A stretch of DNA of 64,000 bases from Sphingobacterium allocomposti. Its GTDB lineage: Bacteria; Bacteroidota; Bacteroidia; Sphingobacteriales; Sphingobacteriaceae. The stretch is from NCBI RefSeq assembly GCF_008124885.1, contig NZ_VNHX01000012.1, positions 62,001-126,000 of the forward strand. Direction: 5' to 3'. The position numbers and the translations under genes were made by a program. A model generated the notes under the pieces. That model saw only the letters and a list, made by a program, of their open reading frames with translations. It did no database searches and was not told the origin of the DNA. Numbering within the stretch: position 1 is the first letter of the stretch; each line of letters starts with the position of its first letter. This document shows, piece after piece, positions 25,523 to 32,887 of this stretch.

Positions 25523-25828
25523 TCAGTTTACCCCGAAAAGGGCCTTTAGTGCGGCGCCGACGAGCGACAGGAACAGGCAGGAAAAGAACCACCCCATGAC
25601 CTGCGCATCGATGTGGTGCTTGCCGGACTGCCAGTTGCTATACACCCGCAAACCGCCGAGCAGTCCGCACACGGCACCGATGACAAAGGCAAGGTCAGAG
25701 AAGTTGTAGTACCACGTATTTACTTCCCTGCGCACTTCCTTAAATTCCGCAAGGCCGGGTTGGGCGGTTGCGTACAGGGCAAAAAAAATGGCAGTAAGGA
25801 ATACTGCCACAAAGCGGATTGGTCGCAT
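25523..25828 (-). CDS. Second TraE-like (DUF4134) membrane protein
   Basis: 101 residues: signal peptide (FVAVFLTAIFFALYATAQ), then GAVCGLLGGLRVYSNWQSGK and a second helix ending KALFGVN. It is clearly related to the following TraE (the shared words are GAV.GL.GG.RVY..W.SG and K.FGV). Two tandem copies may give a heteromeric pilus or a working and a regulatory copy. It lies 7 bases before the previous gene's stop and 41 bases before traE. Confidence 0.82.
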   Translation of the reverse strand: MRPIRFVAVFLTAIFFALYATAQPGLAEFKEVRREVNTWYYNFSDLAFVIGAVCGLLGGLRVYSNWQSGKHHIDAQVMGWFFSCLFLSLVGAALKALFGVN

Positions 25829-25835
25829 AATGGAT

Positions 25836-26156
25836 TTAATAAGGGATGGCTTTGGTGTACTCGATAACGTCGTTCTGTACGAGCGATACGAGCTGCTTTA
25901 GATTTATGCCTCCTGTGGATTGCAGTGGGCCGGACGAGATAACGGGTTTCCCCTCGGTTACCATAGGTTCGTTTTCTCTTTTGGATGGTTCGGGAATAAC
26001 CCTTTCGGGCGGGGAATCTTCATCAAATGTCAATTCGTTTCCTCCATCGGCCGCCCGTGGAGCACGGCGGTGGATAAGCAGGTCATACAGTACGTTTAGG
26101 GCATAGTAAATGCCATAGATGGCGATAACGCCGAGCAGGAATTGTGTCCAGTTCAT
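25836..26156 (-). CDS. Single-pass membrane protein at the start of the tra operon
   Basis: 106 residues: one N-terminal membrane helix (about residues 5-26, QFLLGVIAIYGIYYALNVLY), then an acidic and proline-rich cytoplasmic segment and a conserved C-terminus (GGINLKQLVSLVQNDVIEYT). By place it corresponds to traC/traD in CTnDOT. Function unknown. The start overlaps the previous gene's stop by 4 bases. Confidence 0.65.
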   Translation of the reverse strand: MNWTQFLLGVIAIYGIYYALNVLYDLLIHRRAPRAADGGNELTFDEDSPPERVIPEPSKRENEPMVTEGKPVISSGPLQSTGGINLKQLVSLVQNDVIEYTKAIPY

Positions 26157-26500
26157 AGATCAAGGGTTTTAATGTGTTCTTTGATGTATCGGGTGAGTTC
26201 GGGATGGGTTTTTAGAAATTGGTGCAGGCTGTAAGATATGATCTTGGTCATGTCGATACCTTTGGCAACTTTCAGTTGTTTGAGCAGAAAAAGGGTCTTG
26301 TCGTCCAGACGGATCAATAATCTTTCCCTTCCGGCCAGCTCATGGTTTAGAATATTTTCAAACAGGCGTTCCAGCGTTTCTGCTTTTTTCTTTGGCGTAT
26401 CCTTTGGTGGTTGTGCCGAGGGAATTTCATTTGCCTGTGGCGGTTTCCCTTTCCGCATGGAATCCCGAAGCTCGTCGGCAAGGCTTTTTATTCCGCTCAT
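26153..26500 (-). CDS. DUF3408-like ParA partner
   Basis: 115 residues. The N-terminal half is basic and proline-rich; the C-terminal half (LLIRLDDKTLFLLKQLKVAK and DMTKIISYSLHQFLKTHPEL) looks like a ribbon-helix-helix DNA-binding fold, as in DUF3408 proteins that follow parA in Bacteroidota ICEs (TraB position). It may bind DNA near oriT or autoregulate the parA unit. It overlaps parA by 4 bases. Confidence 0.68.
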   Translation of the reverse strand: MSGIKSLADELRDSMRKGKPPQANEIPSAQPPKDTPKKKAETLERLFENILNHELAGRERLLIRLDDKTLFLLKQLKVAKGIDMTKIISYSLHQFLKTHPELTRYIKEHIKTLDL

Positions 26501-27132
26501 AATAGTTCCTCCTTAGCAATGTACTGTTCATAGATCTGGTCTAAGAGCGGCAGGATAACGGGATATAATATGATCGGTGTCTGGAATGTATTTACCCGCT
26601 GGAAGTCGATACGATCCGGCAGGCCGGGTGCGACCGTGCCAAAACCGCGCAGGACATTTTCGACTTCCGTCCGGGTTTCGTATTTGACGGTGTTCTTGAT
26701 ACGGTTCGGCACGAAAATCAGGGGTGCCCGCTTGTTGATCCTGCCGATGACCATTGCAAACAGCAATGTGGAGTCCACCGAAAATTCGTCAAAGGCAAAC
26801 GGACAGATCACCGCATCGGCGGCGGCAAATATGGGGATCAACCCATCGTCGTCCATCTTGCCCGGCAGGTCTATCAGTACGATTTCGTTCCGTGACTTCC
26901 CCAACTTACGTTGCATTGCCGGAAAATGGCTGAGGTCGGCGGGTACGATTTCGTACAGCGGTTCATTTTCCAAGATTTTTGCTTTCTCGGCTTTGGCGGA
27001 AAGTGATTGCTGGTAATCCATGTCAAGTATCGTAACCCGCCGTTCCTGTTGCTGGGTCAGGTAGTTGGCGAGCAGCAGGGTGAGCGTACTTTTTCCGGCC
27101 CCGCCTTTTTGGTTTCCTATAAGTATGAGCAT
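26497..27132 (-). CDS. traA: ParA-family ATPase (TraA position)
   Basis: 211 residues. Deviant Walker A KGGAGKST at residues 9-16, with a second motif LIDLPGKMDDDG. ParA-like proteins of this type in CTnDOT-family ICEs are called TraA and may place or maintain the excised circle, or help in transfer. The gene starts the run traA-traB-like-traC/D-like-traE-traF-traG. A gap of 59 bases separates it from the relaxase gene upstream. Confidence 0.88.
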   Translation of the reverse strand: MLILIGNQKGGAGKSTLTLLLANYLTQQQERRVTILDMDYQQSLSAKAEKAKILENEPLYEIVPADLSHFPAMQRKLGKSRNEIVLIDLPGKMDDDGLIPIFAAADAVICPFAFDEFSVDSTLLFAMVIGRINKRAPLIFVPNRIKNTVKYETRTEVENVLRGFGTVAPGLPDRIDFQRVNTFQTPIILYPVILPLLDQIYEQYIAKEELL

Positions 27133-27191
27133 AGTGCGTGGGTTTTAAAGGTGTTGTTGATAAAGTGATGTCAACGGGTATTTGTACGGGC

Positions 27192-28418
27192 TTAGCGCTT
27201 ACGTCTCCGGTTGCGTCCGTGGATCGCCTCGTCGTCGATGTCGTCGGAAATGTCGATCTGGATATTTGGTATCCATTGCTCCGATGTTCCCTGTACATGA
27301 TCGGTATAGGTAGCGGTTTCTTCGGATGTTGATCTCCGATCTTTTTCGTTCGGTTCTGCGAAGTCGTCTTTGGCTGGTTGCACATGACCGTTTCCGGTGA
27401 CTGTTTCTTCGGGGCGAGGTACCCAACCCTTTACAGTCGGTTTCTTTATATCCGCTTTAGGCGACATTTCGTTCCTGTCTTCCGACGGTGCGATAAATTC
27501 TGCCAACGGCATGAGGTCTTTGCCCTTGTAGACCATTTTCCTCGAATGGTCGATGACGGTATAACCGTATGGCGGTTTTCCGTCCTCACCGTGGAATATG
27601 ATCTGTACCCCGAATTTGTCTGATAGCATCCGCGCCATTGCCGAAGTGTAGCCCGATGGAGCGGAAGATCTATTACCGGGAAGCGGGGCCGTAACATGAA
27701 CGATAGCCGGATCGTGCTGGCCTCGGTACTTGGCAAAGACAGCGCGGAGCTGTGCCAGCCGACTGATGTCTTTACTGAATGTGCCGATCTTGGCGTCCAC
27801 CTTTACCAAAGGCACCGTACCTTGTCTTTTGCCGTAACGGCTGATCTGATAAATTCCATCGGACAGTTTAAGCGAATAGCCCTGCGCTTCAAGTACCATC
27901 ATGAATTGCGCCCGTGTGGAGAAACCATAGCTCAATGCTTTTTCGATATTCTTATCGACCTCTTGCTTTTCATCCACGCCGACTATACGGTTCAGTACTT
28001 CGTAGGCACGGATTTTCTCAAAGCTGTCGTTTATCTTTTTGCCGTCTCGGTCTACCCGTGTGGAAACGATATGGATATGGTTGTTTGCCGTGTCCTTGTG
28101 GAATACCAAGAGGTAAGGTTGTTCACCGTAGCCCATTCCTTTCAGCCATTGTTCGGCGATGGCTGTAAGTTGTTGCTTGCTATGGGAACGTCCTTTGCAG
28201 GAAATGACGGCGTGGAGCTGTGGGTATTTCGTCCGTTTACTGGCTGCGGATTGGGCTTCCAGATAATTGACGTAATCTTCTGGGCGGAGATTTTGCAGGG
28301 CCTGCAAGGCACCGAAACCCGATACTTTCATCAGTTCGCCCTTGTCCTTGTCCACTTTGTTCGTATTGTAACGCACCCCTTTGAACGTGGTTGACGGGTC
28401 AAGTATCTTAACGATCAT
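27192..28418 (-). CDS. mobB: MobB relaxase
   Basis: 408 residues. The N-terminal ~150 residues form a relaxase: an early Tyr in GVRYNTNKVDK, and the histidine motif NNHIHIVSTRVDRDGKKIND (metal ligands) near residue 107. It nicks oriT and stays bound to the 5' end of the transferred strand. The C-terminal half is a low-complexity, charged tail (EEPVTGNGH...), common in MobB. The start overlaps mobA by 4 bases. A MOBP-like assignment is likely, but no search was done. Confidence 0.88.
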   Translation of the reverse strand: MIVKILDPSTTFKGVRYNTNKVDKDKGELMKVSGFGALQALQNLRPEDYVNYLEAQSAASKRTKYPQLHAVISCKGRSHSKQQLTAIAEQWLKGMGYGEQPYLLVFHKDTANNHIHIVSTRVDRDGKKINDSFEKIRAYEVLNRIVGVDEKQEVDKNIEKALSYGFSTRAQFMMVLEAQGYSLKLSDGIYQISRYGKRQGTVPLVKVDAKIGTFSKDISRLAQLRAVFAKYRGQHDPAIVHVTAPLPGNRSSAPSGYTSAMARMLSDKFGVQIIFHGEDGKPPYGYTVIDHSRKMVYKGKDLMPLAEFIAPSEDRNEMSPKADIKKPTVKGWVPRPEETVTGNGHVQPAKDDFAEPNEKDRRSTSEETATYTDHVQGTSEQWIPNIQIDISDDIDDEAIHGRNRRRKR

Positions 28419-28825
28419 GTCTGCCCCCTTATAAGTCTGATAAGCTGCCGGATGGACTGTTCCAGTTCCCGTTGCAACCTGATATATTCGGTAAGCAATG
28501 GGATAAGGTCACGGATAAGGACATCGTGCAGCATTCCCTGTTGTTGCAGGATATTGGCATGTCTTGCCAATTGGTTGATGTTGTTGCCGGATCGGCCGAT
28601 TTCTGTACCGATACTGTCCAATAGTTTCATGACTTCCGTTGTATTGACCAGCATCTTTTTGGAATGTTGGAGCACACGGATACGCACGATGTCCGCACGG
28701 CTTAGGCCGAGTGCTTTTTCAAGTTCAAGAAACTGCGCCCGTTCAGCTTCGCTCAACCGGAGCTCAAAGCGTCGGGTACGCTGTTCATGGGCTGTGGGTT
28801 TTCGGTTTCCTTTTCTGTTTTTCAT
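28415..28825 (-). CDS. mobA: MobA relaxosome accessory protein
   Basis: 136 residues. The N-terminus is basic (MKNRKGNRKPTAHEQRTRRF), followed by a ribbon-helix-helix-like part and the conserved motif IGRSGNNINQLARHAN seen in the MobC/MobA relaxosome family. It binds oriT and loads the relaxase. It is the first gene of the mob unit and begins beside the region that probably holds oriT. Confidence 0.88.
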   Translation of the reverse strand: MKNRKGNRKPTAHEQRTRRFELRLSEAERAQFLELEKALGLSRADIVRIRVLQHSKKMLVNTTEVMKLLDSIGTEIGRSGNNINQLARHANILQQQGMLHDVLIRDLIPLLTEYIRLQRELEQSIRQLIRLIRGQT

Positions 28826-29460
28826 GGTGCTTGGTGGTTCAGGGTAACAGCATGTATTGTCCTGAATATTGCAAGGACGATAATATGCTAATGGTGTAAG
28901 GATGTATAGATGGTTCGCCGATGACGGCGAGCATGGTGCGCTATGCAGGAGAAAAAGGGAGTTGCGACCTTTTTCCTACCCTGGTACAGACCCGCTCCAT
29001 CGGAGCCGGGCTGTTCCGGGGCAAGTTGGTTTTTGTGGGTACGGCAGAGGTACGAGAGCCGTACGTACAAAAACACAACTTGCACAATACAAAACAAAAA
29101 ACAGGGGTTATACCGCAAGGGGCAAAAAAGTGGATTTTGGGGATGTTTTTCGCATATAGGTTTGGGCATGGCCGATTAATAAACCACGTTTAAATCGGTC
29201 ATATATCCATATATACAGCTATCGGGATAGCTGTATATATGGATAGCTGTATATCGGCATGTGCAGTTATCTGAATATCTATATATATGGATATGTGGAT
29301 ATTCATATATCCATATCGCTACCTATCTGGATGTACCTATATCGGGATATATTTATATCTATATGTATTGCTATCTGCATTGCTGTCTATCGAAATATCG
29401 GGAAATACCAATATCCAGTTATCTATATAGCTGAATAACTGATTTCGACCCCTCCAAAAA
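28826..29460. other. Intergenic region, candidate oriT
   Basis: 635 bases without a credible gene, between mobA and the primase genes; the frame at 28888-29169 has no recognisable product. It contains GC-rich inverted repeats close to mobA: CCCGCTCC/GGAGCCGGG (28991-29010) and a perfect 7-bp pair GTACGGC/GCCGTAC (29039-29045 and 29058-29064). Farther out, at 29195-29450, is an AT-rich stretch full of ATATC/GATAT words and a long perfect hairpin. In Bacteroidota ICEs oriT lies just upstream of the mob genes, so oriT is probably here; the nick site cannot be fixed by eye. Confidence 0.55.
29207..29242. repeat. Perfect 16-bp inverted repeat with CGGG loop
   Basis: CCATATATACAGCTAT (29207-29222) and ATAGCTGTATATATGG (29227-29242) are exact complements around a 4-base loop. 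There is no T-run specific to a terminator, and the surrounding 250 bases repeat shorter ATATCC/GGATAT words. It could be a replication or transfer hairpin (oriT or single-strand origin) or an operator. Confidence 0.7.
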
Positions 29461-30420
29461 TCAACGCTTGGGCCCCGCCCGTTGGTGCTGTAATTCCTGC
29501 TCATTTAGGGCAGCTCTTAGCATATCGTTGTAATCCTTGTAAGCCCCATAAACACCCGAACGATCTTTGGCCTGTGGCACGGCTTCGATCAGCCTTTGTG
29601 TACACTTGCGACCGGAATCGTCATTGTCGAAATACACGTCCACGGTGGGTATGCCTTTCACTCGCTCGATGGCATTCTTTAACTGGACAATGGAATTTAG
29701 GACGATAGCGGTCGGTGCAGGATCTGGGCGGTTCACTTTAAACCAACTTAGATAGTCCATATAACCCTCAAAGAGAACGGCATGGTCTGGATTGCAGGGG
29801 ATCACGGATATACCTTTCTTGCCGATACTGCTCTTGAAACCTTTGGCATTGGTAAACTCCCAATTATCCTGATCGTTCTTCCAGCCAATGGCGTAGAAAA
29901 TGCTTTTATTTTCGTTGTCAAGACGGTTTCTGTAATAGATTTCGTGCAGGTGTCCATGTGCAACGTCCAATATCCCACGTTCTTCGAGGTATTTGGTCAG
30001 GACAAAGTTTCTGCCGACTGGCTGTGTTCGCACGAGTTCAAAGGTGTATCCTTTCTGCTCTTGTTCTGTGGGGGATTTCACGGGTTTATAAGCTGGTATC
30101 ATGGATGCCTGCATATCGCAGGTATCCTTTATTTTATTGAGTACTTCGACAAAGGAAAGCTGGGGCCAATAGGCAAGGCCGAGCTGGACGATACTACCGC
30201 CCTGGATGCCTGTCGAGTTCGGGCCACCCCGGTCGATCCATTTTCCGCCCTCATCCCATACCGTAAGGGATGGTGTATCTTGCTTGGTTTCCCGTAGCAT
30301 GCTGTGGTAAAACAGTTCCTTGCCCGTTTTCCGTACAGGATGGTGGCCGAGCCGGGCGAGAAAGTCCGAAATTGGGATTTCCCGCAGGTCGTCCACGTTT
30401 ACATATTTTGACAAAAGCAA
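29461..30420 (-). CDS. TOPRIM-domain primase-like protein
   Basis: About 319 residues if translation starts at the TTG at 30420, 11 bases past the upstream gene's stop; an ATG at 30546 would overlap that gene by 116 bases. The N-terminal part (IPISDFLARLGHHPVRKTGK and WIDRGG..TGIQGGSIVQL) resembles the zinc-less CHC2-like domain of ICE primases. The C-terminal part is an apparently active TOPRIM: E in LFEGYMDYLSW and DNDDSG about 80 residues later. It probably makes primers for replication of the transferred strand or the excised circle. Confidence 0.8.
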   Translation of the reverse strand: MLLSKYVNVDDLREIPISDFLARLGHHPVRKTGKELFYHSMLRETKQDTPSLTVWDEGGKWIDRGGPNSTGIQGGSIVQLGLAYWPQLSFVEVLNKIKDTCDMQASMIPAYKPVKSPTEQEQKGYTFELVRTQPVGRNFVLTKYLEERGILDVAHGHLHEIYYRNRLDNENKSIFYAIGWKNDQDNWEFTNAKGFKSSIGKKGISVIPCNPDHAVLFEGYMDYLSWFKVNRPDPAPTAIVLNSIVQLKNAIERVKGIPTVDVYFDNDDSGRKCTQRLIEAVPQAKDRSGVYGAYKDYNDMLRAALNEQELQHQRAGPKR

Positions 30421-30430
30421 GGGTTGGAAA

Positions 30431-31264
30431 CTAAAGTGGTATAACTTCTGTGTTTGGTAGTTTTTGGGTGAATGCTTCCGTCGCCAATTGGTATCCGTCT
30501 CTCGTTTCATCGATATAGAGCAGTACCTTTTCAAAATGGCTGGCACGTTTCAGCGCTGCGGACAAAAAATCAGGAAGGTTCAGTATCAGTACCGATGCGT
30601 AGTGCAGGTGATCATCGTTCCGTCTTTTAAGATAGTCCACATATTCGGGAAATATGGCAAGCACGGACCCGCTTACCGAAATAAAGGTCATTCCCTTTGT
30701 ACCGATACAGCCTGTATAATTTTGGGCGCGCACTTCCCAACCTCCGTTTTCGTTCATCCAACCTGCGGCACAAAAATCCTTGCGGTTGCCTTTTTGGTCA
30801 ATGACATAATAATAGACTTCCCGGATGTTCAGATCGGCGAGTTCCCAGAGCCCGCTTTCCATCAGAAATTCGGTTACCTCATTGTTGTGTCCCAATGGGC
30901 GGGCGCGGTCTATCTGATAATGGGGTATCTTGGTCGCTTTGCGCTTGCGCAGGCGTCTATCTTTTTTCGCTGATTGGCGTTGTATCTCACCAAGTTTTTC
31001 TTCAATCCGTCCGATGGAAAGAAGTGGCCAATAGGTACGGGCAAAGTCCATGAGGTTGCCGCCTTTGCCAAGTGAGCTGTCAAACCAGCTTTTAAATTGT
31101 TGGTTGACCGTCAGGACTATTTTGTTATTGGTTCGCTTTCCGAACACGCTGGCGTACCCAAATTCATCGCCATCTATTAGTACAGGTTCATGTCCCAATG
31201 CTTTGAGCAGGGCAACGATGGTCAATCGCTCGTCGTGCGATGTGTTGTTTTTGTAAGATGTCAT
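30431..31264 (-). CDS. Primase-like paralogue with degenerate TOPRIM
   Basis: 277 residues. It shares the layout of the following gene: FKSWFDSSLGKGGNLMDFAR in the N-terminal part, a shared middle (VTEFLMESGLWELADLNIRE, followed by VYYYVIDQKGNRKDF), and a TOPRIM-like end. Here the acidic site reads FPEYVDYLKR and YIDETRDG, so the DxD pair of its neighbour (DNDDSG) is lost. It is probably non-catalytic, perhaps a partner or a decoy subunit. Stop at 31... is not shared; the gene is separate and intact. Confidence 0.68.
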   Translation of the reverse strand: MTSYKNNTSHDERLTIVALLKALGHEPVLIDGDEFGYASVFGKRTNNKIVLTVNQQFKSWFDSSLGKGGNLMDFARTYWPLLSIGRIEEKLGEIQRQSAKKDRRLRKRKATKIPHYQIDRARPLGHNNEVTEFLMESGLWELADLNIREVYYYVIDQKGNRKDFCAAGWMNENGGWEVRAQNYTGCIGTKGMTFISVSGSVLAIFPEYVDYLKRRNDDHLHYASVLILNLPDFLSAALKRASHFEKVLLYIDETRDGYQLATEAFTQKLPNTEVIPL

Positions 31265-31294
31265 AAGGATTTTATTTTGATGTGATGGATGGGT

Positions 31295-31570
31295 TTATAG
31301 GTAGCGCATGGCTTCGCGGGATTTGCTCACGGCTTCGATCTCCATGCGGTCGATCCTCCACGCTGCAGAGTGGTCGCCGTCCTTTCGCGGGGTAATCAGT
31401 CCCAGACCGATCCAATGGTCTACGTTTTTTCGTCCGTACCGCTTGAATGCTTCTGATTTTTTGAGGTACGGCCTGATATGGCCAGTTTTGGACAGGGCCA
31501 GTTTTGCGCCCATTTCGGCGGCATAAGAAAGCAATGTCTGCAATTGCAGCGGTGTCAATAGTATGTTCAT
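31295..31570 (-). CDS. Small HTH-like protein, copy 1
   Basis: 91 residues from the ATG at 31570 (MNILLTPLQLQTLLSYAAEM). An upstream ATG at 31819 would add 83 residues of poor quality. The motif RYGRKNVDHWIGLGLI followed by AWRIDRMEIEAVSKS matches the second copy at 31868-32143 (LYGRSNVDRWLREGLI...FDRSELEAVAAS). The pattern is that of excisionase-like or MerR-like winged-helix proteins. It may control excision or the mob/primase genes. Between the two copies lie about 300 bases with no gene seen. Confidence 0.6.
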   Translation of the reverse strand: MNILLTPLQLQTLLSYAAEMGAKLALSKTGHIRPYLKKSEAFKRYGRKNVDHWIGLGLITPRKDGDHSAAWRIDRMEIEAVSKSREAMRYL

Positions 31571-31867
31571 GGCTTCTTTGGGGTTTAATGGTTTACTGAT
31601 AAGGGGAAAAGGGATTTCCCATAATGGAACCGGCAACGGGCAACGAACCCGAAATGATCCGCTCTTGCCGATTATGGTTAAGTTGTCGGAGCTACCCACG
31701 TCAGTCCATACAGACCGGGCTATCGCCTGCCAATGCGCTTTCAGTATATTGGTATCGCCAAGTTTTCGGCTTACCTCACTTTCGCAAAATTTCCCGCTCC
31801 TCACGGGATAATGCTTCACTCCTCGATATCAAAGACCGTTCTTGCTCCGCTATCGCAGCGGATGCGC

Positions 31868-32143
31868 TTACCTGTCCGCTACGGGCAGGTAGGTGATCCG
31901 ATTGCTCGAAGCCGCGACGGCTTCGAGTTCCGATCTGTCAAAAAAGATTTGGGAAGTGTCGGTAGGTTGTTGTTTGGAGATCAGCCCCTCACGGAGCCAT
32001 CTATCTACATTGCTACGACCATACAGGCGGTAAGCGTCGGCTTTGGTCAACTGATCTGGAACAGGTTGTTCTTCTTTGATTGCGTTTGCTGTTCCTTGTT
32101 CGGCTGCATTTTTTAGCAGCGTTGCCAGTTCCGTGTACTTCAT
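31868..32143 (-). CDS. Small HTH-like protein, copy 2
   Basis: 91 residues. An N-terminal helix (ELATLLKNAAEQGTANAIKE), then the HTH-like core ADAYRLYGRSNVDRWLREGL followed by FDRSELEAVAASSNRITYLP. It is related to copy 1. The stop codon lies in a short inverted repeat (ACCTGTCCG, 31870-31878, with CGGGCAGGT, 31882-31890) that may end transcription. Candidates for role: excisionase or regulator. Xis proteins of CTnDOT are of similar size, but the match is not strong enough to name it. Confidence 0.62.
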   Translation of the reverse strand: MKYTELATLLKNAAEQGTANAIKEEQPVPDQLTKADAYRLYGRSNVDRWLREGLISKQQPTDTSQIFFDRSELEAVAASSNRITYLPVADR

Positions 32144-32303
32144 TCTTCCCGATGGGGTTATTTTCCCATCCGGTTACAAAGCACGAAAATGGCATAGGGC
32201 AAAAACAGTGAAAGGGGGTGAAAGAAACGTTTCACCCTTACACTAAAATGTAGGATTAAATAAAATTAAATGGGTTTTTTAGGAAAAATAAGGAGAGTGG
32301 ATT

Positions 32304-32558
32304 TTAGCGGAGAGATTCCGCGTCCATTAAAAAGGCGAGGGAAATATCGAGCCCTTTGGCTATGGCATATAGCGTACTTAAGCCGGGGTCGGTCTGGCCT
32401 AATTCGATGTAGGAAAGTTGTCGGTAGTCAATGCCGGAAAGCTCGGCCAACTTTTCCATTGTTAGCTTTCTTTCCGATCTTAGGTCTCTTACCCGTTGGC
32501 CGAGAGCTTTAATTATATCGTCATTCCGTATGTACTTCACATAACGAAATTGCGACAT
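32304..32558 (-). CDS. XRE-family transcriptional regulator
   Basis: 84 residues. HTH_3 domain covering nearly the whole protein: LGQRVRDLRSERKLTMEKLA, then SGIDYRQLSYIELGQTDPGL and AIAKGLDISLAFL. It probably represses a promoter in the divergent region to the small 72-residue gene. A palindrome suited to a dimer lies 16 bases upstream of its start. In ICEs such regulators hold transfer genes silent. Confidence 0.85.
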   Translation of the reverse strand: MSQFRYVKYIRNDDIIKALGQRVRDLRSERKLTMEKLAELSGIDYRQLSYIELGQTDPGLSTLYAIAKGLDISLAFLMDAESLR

Positions 32559-32573
32559 AATTACCTGCTATGT

Positions 32574-32591
32574 TATGAAGTATATTTCATA
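32574..32591. promoter_or_regulatory. Candidate operator of the XRE regulator
   Basis: Inverted repeat TATGAA-N6-TTCATA in the 110-base divergent region between the XRE gene and the gene at 32669. A direct repeat TATGTTA also occurs at 32569-32575 and 32604-32610, and TAAATTTG (32609-32616) fits a -7 promoter box for the rightward gene. Binding is inferred. Confidence 0.5.
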
Positions 32592-32668
32592 TTTAGAATT
32601 TGGTATGTTAAATTTGTGGTGATAAGAATATTTATGATTAATTTTCACCTTGTAATTCAAATCAACAG

Positions 32669-32887
32669 ATGACATCCTCTGATTTATCCCTTACGGCATT
32701 GAACATAGATGCCGATTTCATTAAGCAAGCTAAAGGTATGGGCTTGGAAACGCTCGGAGACATTATGGATATTAAATTACCGGATTTACGAAAGAAAAAA
32801 GGGTTCAACTATATCTGGTATTCTGCTTTATTAGAGATACTGGAAAGGCTGGGGCTTCTTGAAGAATTTGAACGCAGGCAGTTATGA
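32669..32887 (+). CDS. Small helix-hairpin-helix protein (RNA polymerase alpha-CTD-like)
   Basis: 72 residues. The order of words (FIKQAKGMGLETLGDIMDIK, LPDLRKKKGFNYIWYSALLE, LERLGLLEEF) resembles the two HhH motifs of the RNA polymerase alpha C-terminal domain. I see no other domain. Proteins of this kind are common beside regulators in Bacteroidota mobile elements; the role may be DNA binding. It runs opposite to both neighbours and its last 6 bases overlap the end of the 391-residue gene. Confidence 0.6.
   Translation: MTSSDLSLTALNIDADFIKQAKGMGLETLGDIMDIKLPDLRKKKGFNYIWYSALLEILERLGLLEEFERRQL

Noticed and set aside
25173..25592. Longer TraE start at 25592
   Set aside because: It overlaps the neighbouring DUF4134 gene by 70 bases; the signal peptide begins at 25481.
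28888..29169. 93-codon minus-strand frame next to mobA
   Set aside because: Cys/His/Arg-rich composition without a domain; the DNA holds inverted repeats fitting oriT, and frames are open on both strands.
29195..29450. CRISPR-like array
   Set aside because: The ATATC words vary in spacing and there are no spacers of equal length and no cas genes.
31295..31819. 174-residue version of the small HTH-like protein
   Set aside because: The first 83 residues have no counterpart in the related copy at 31868-32143 and cover the intergenic gap.
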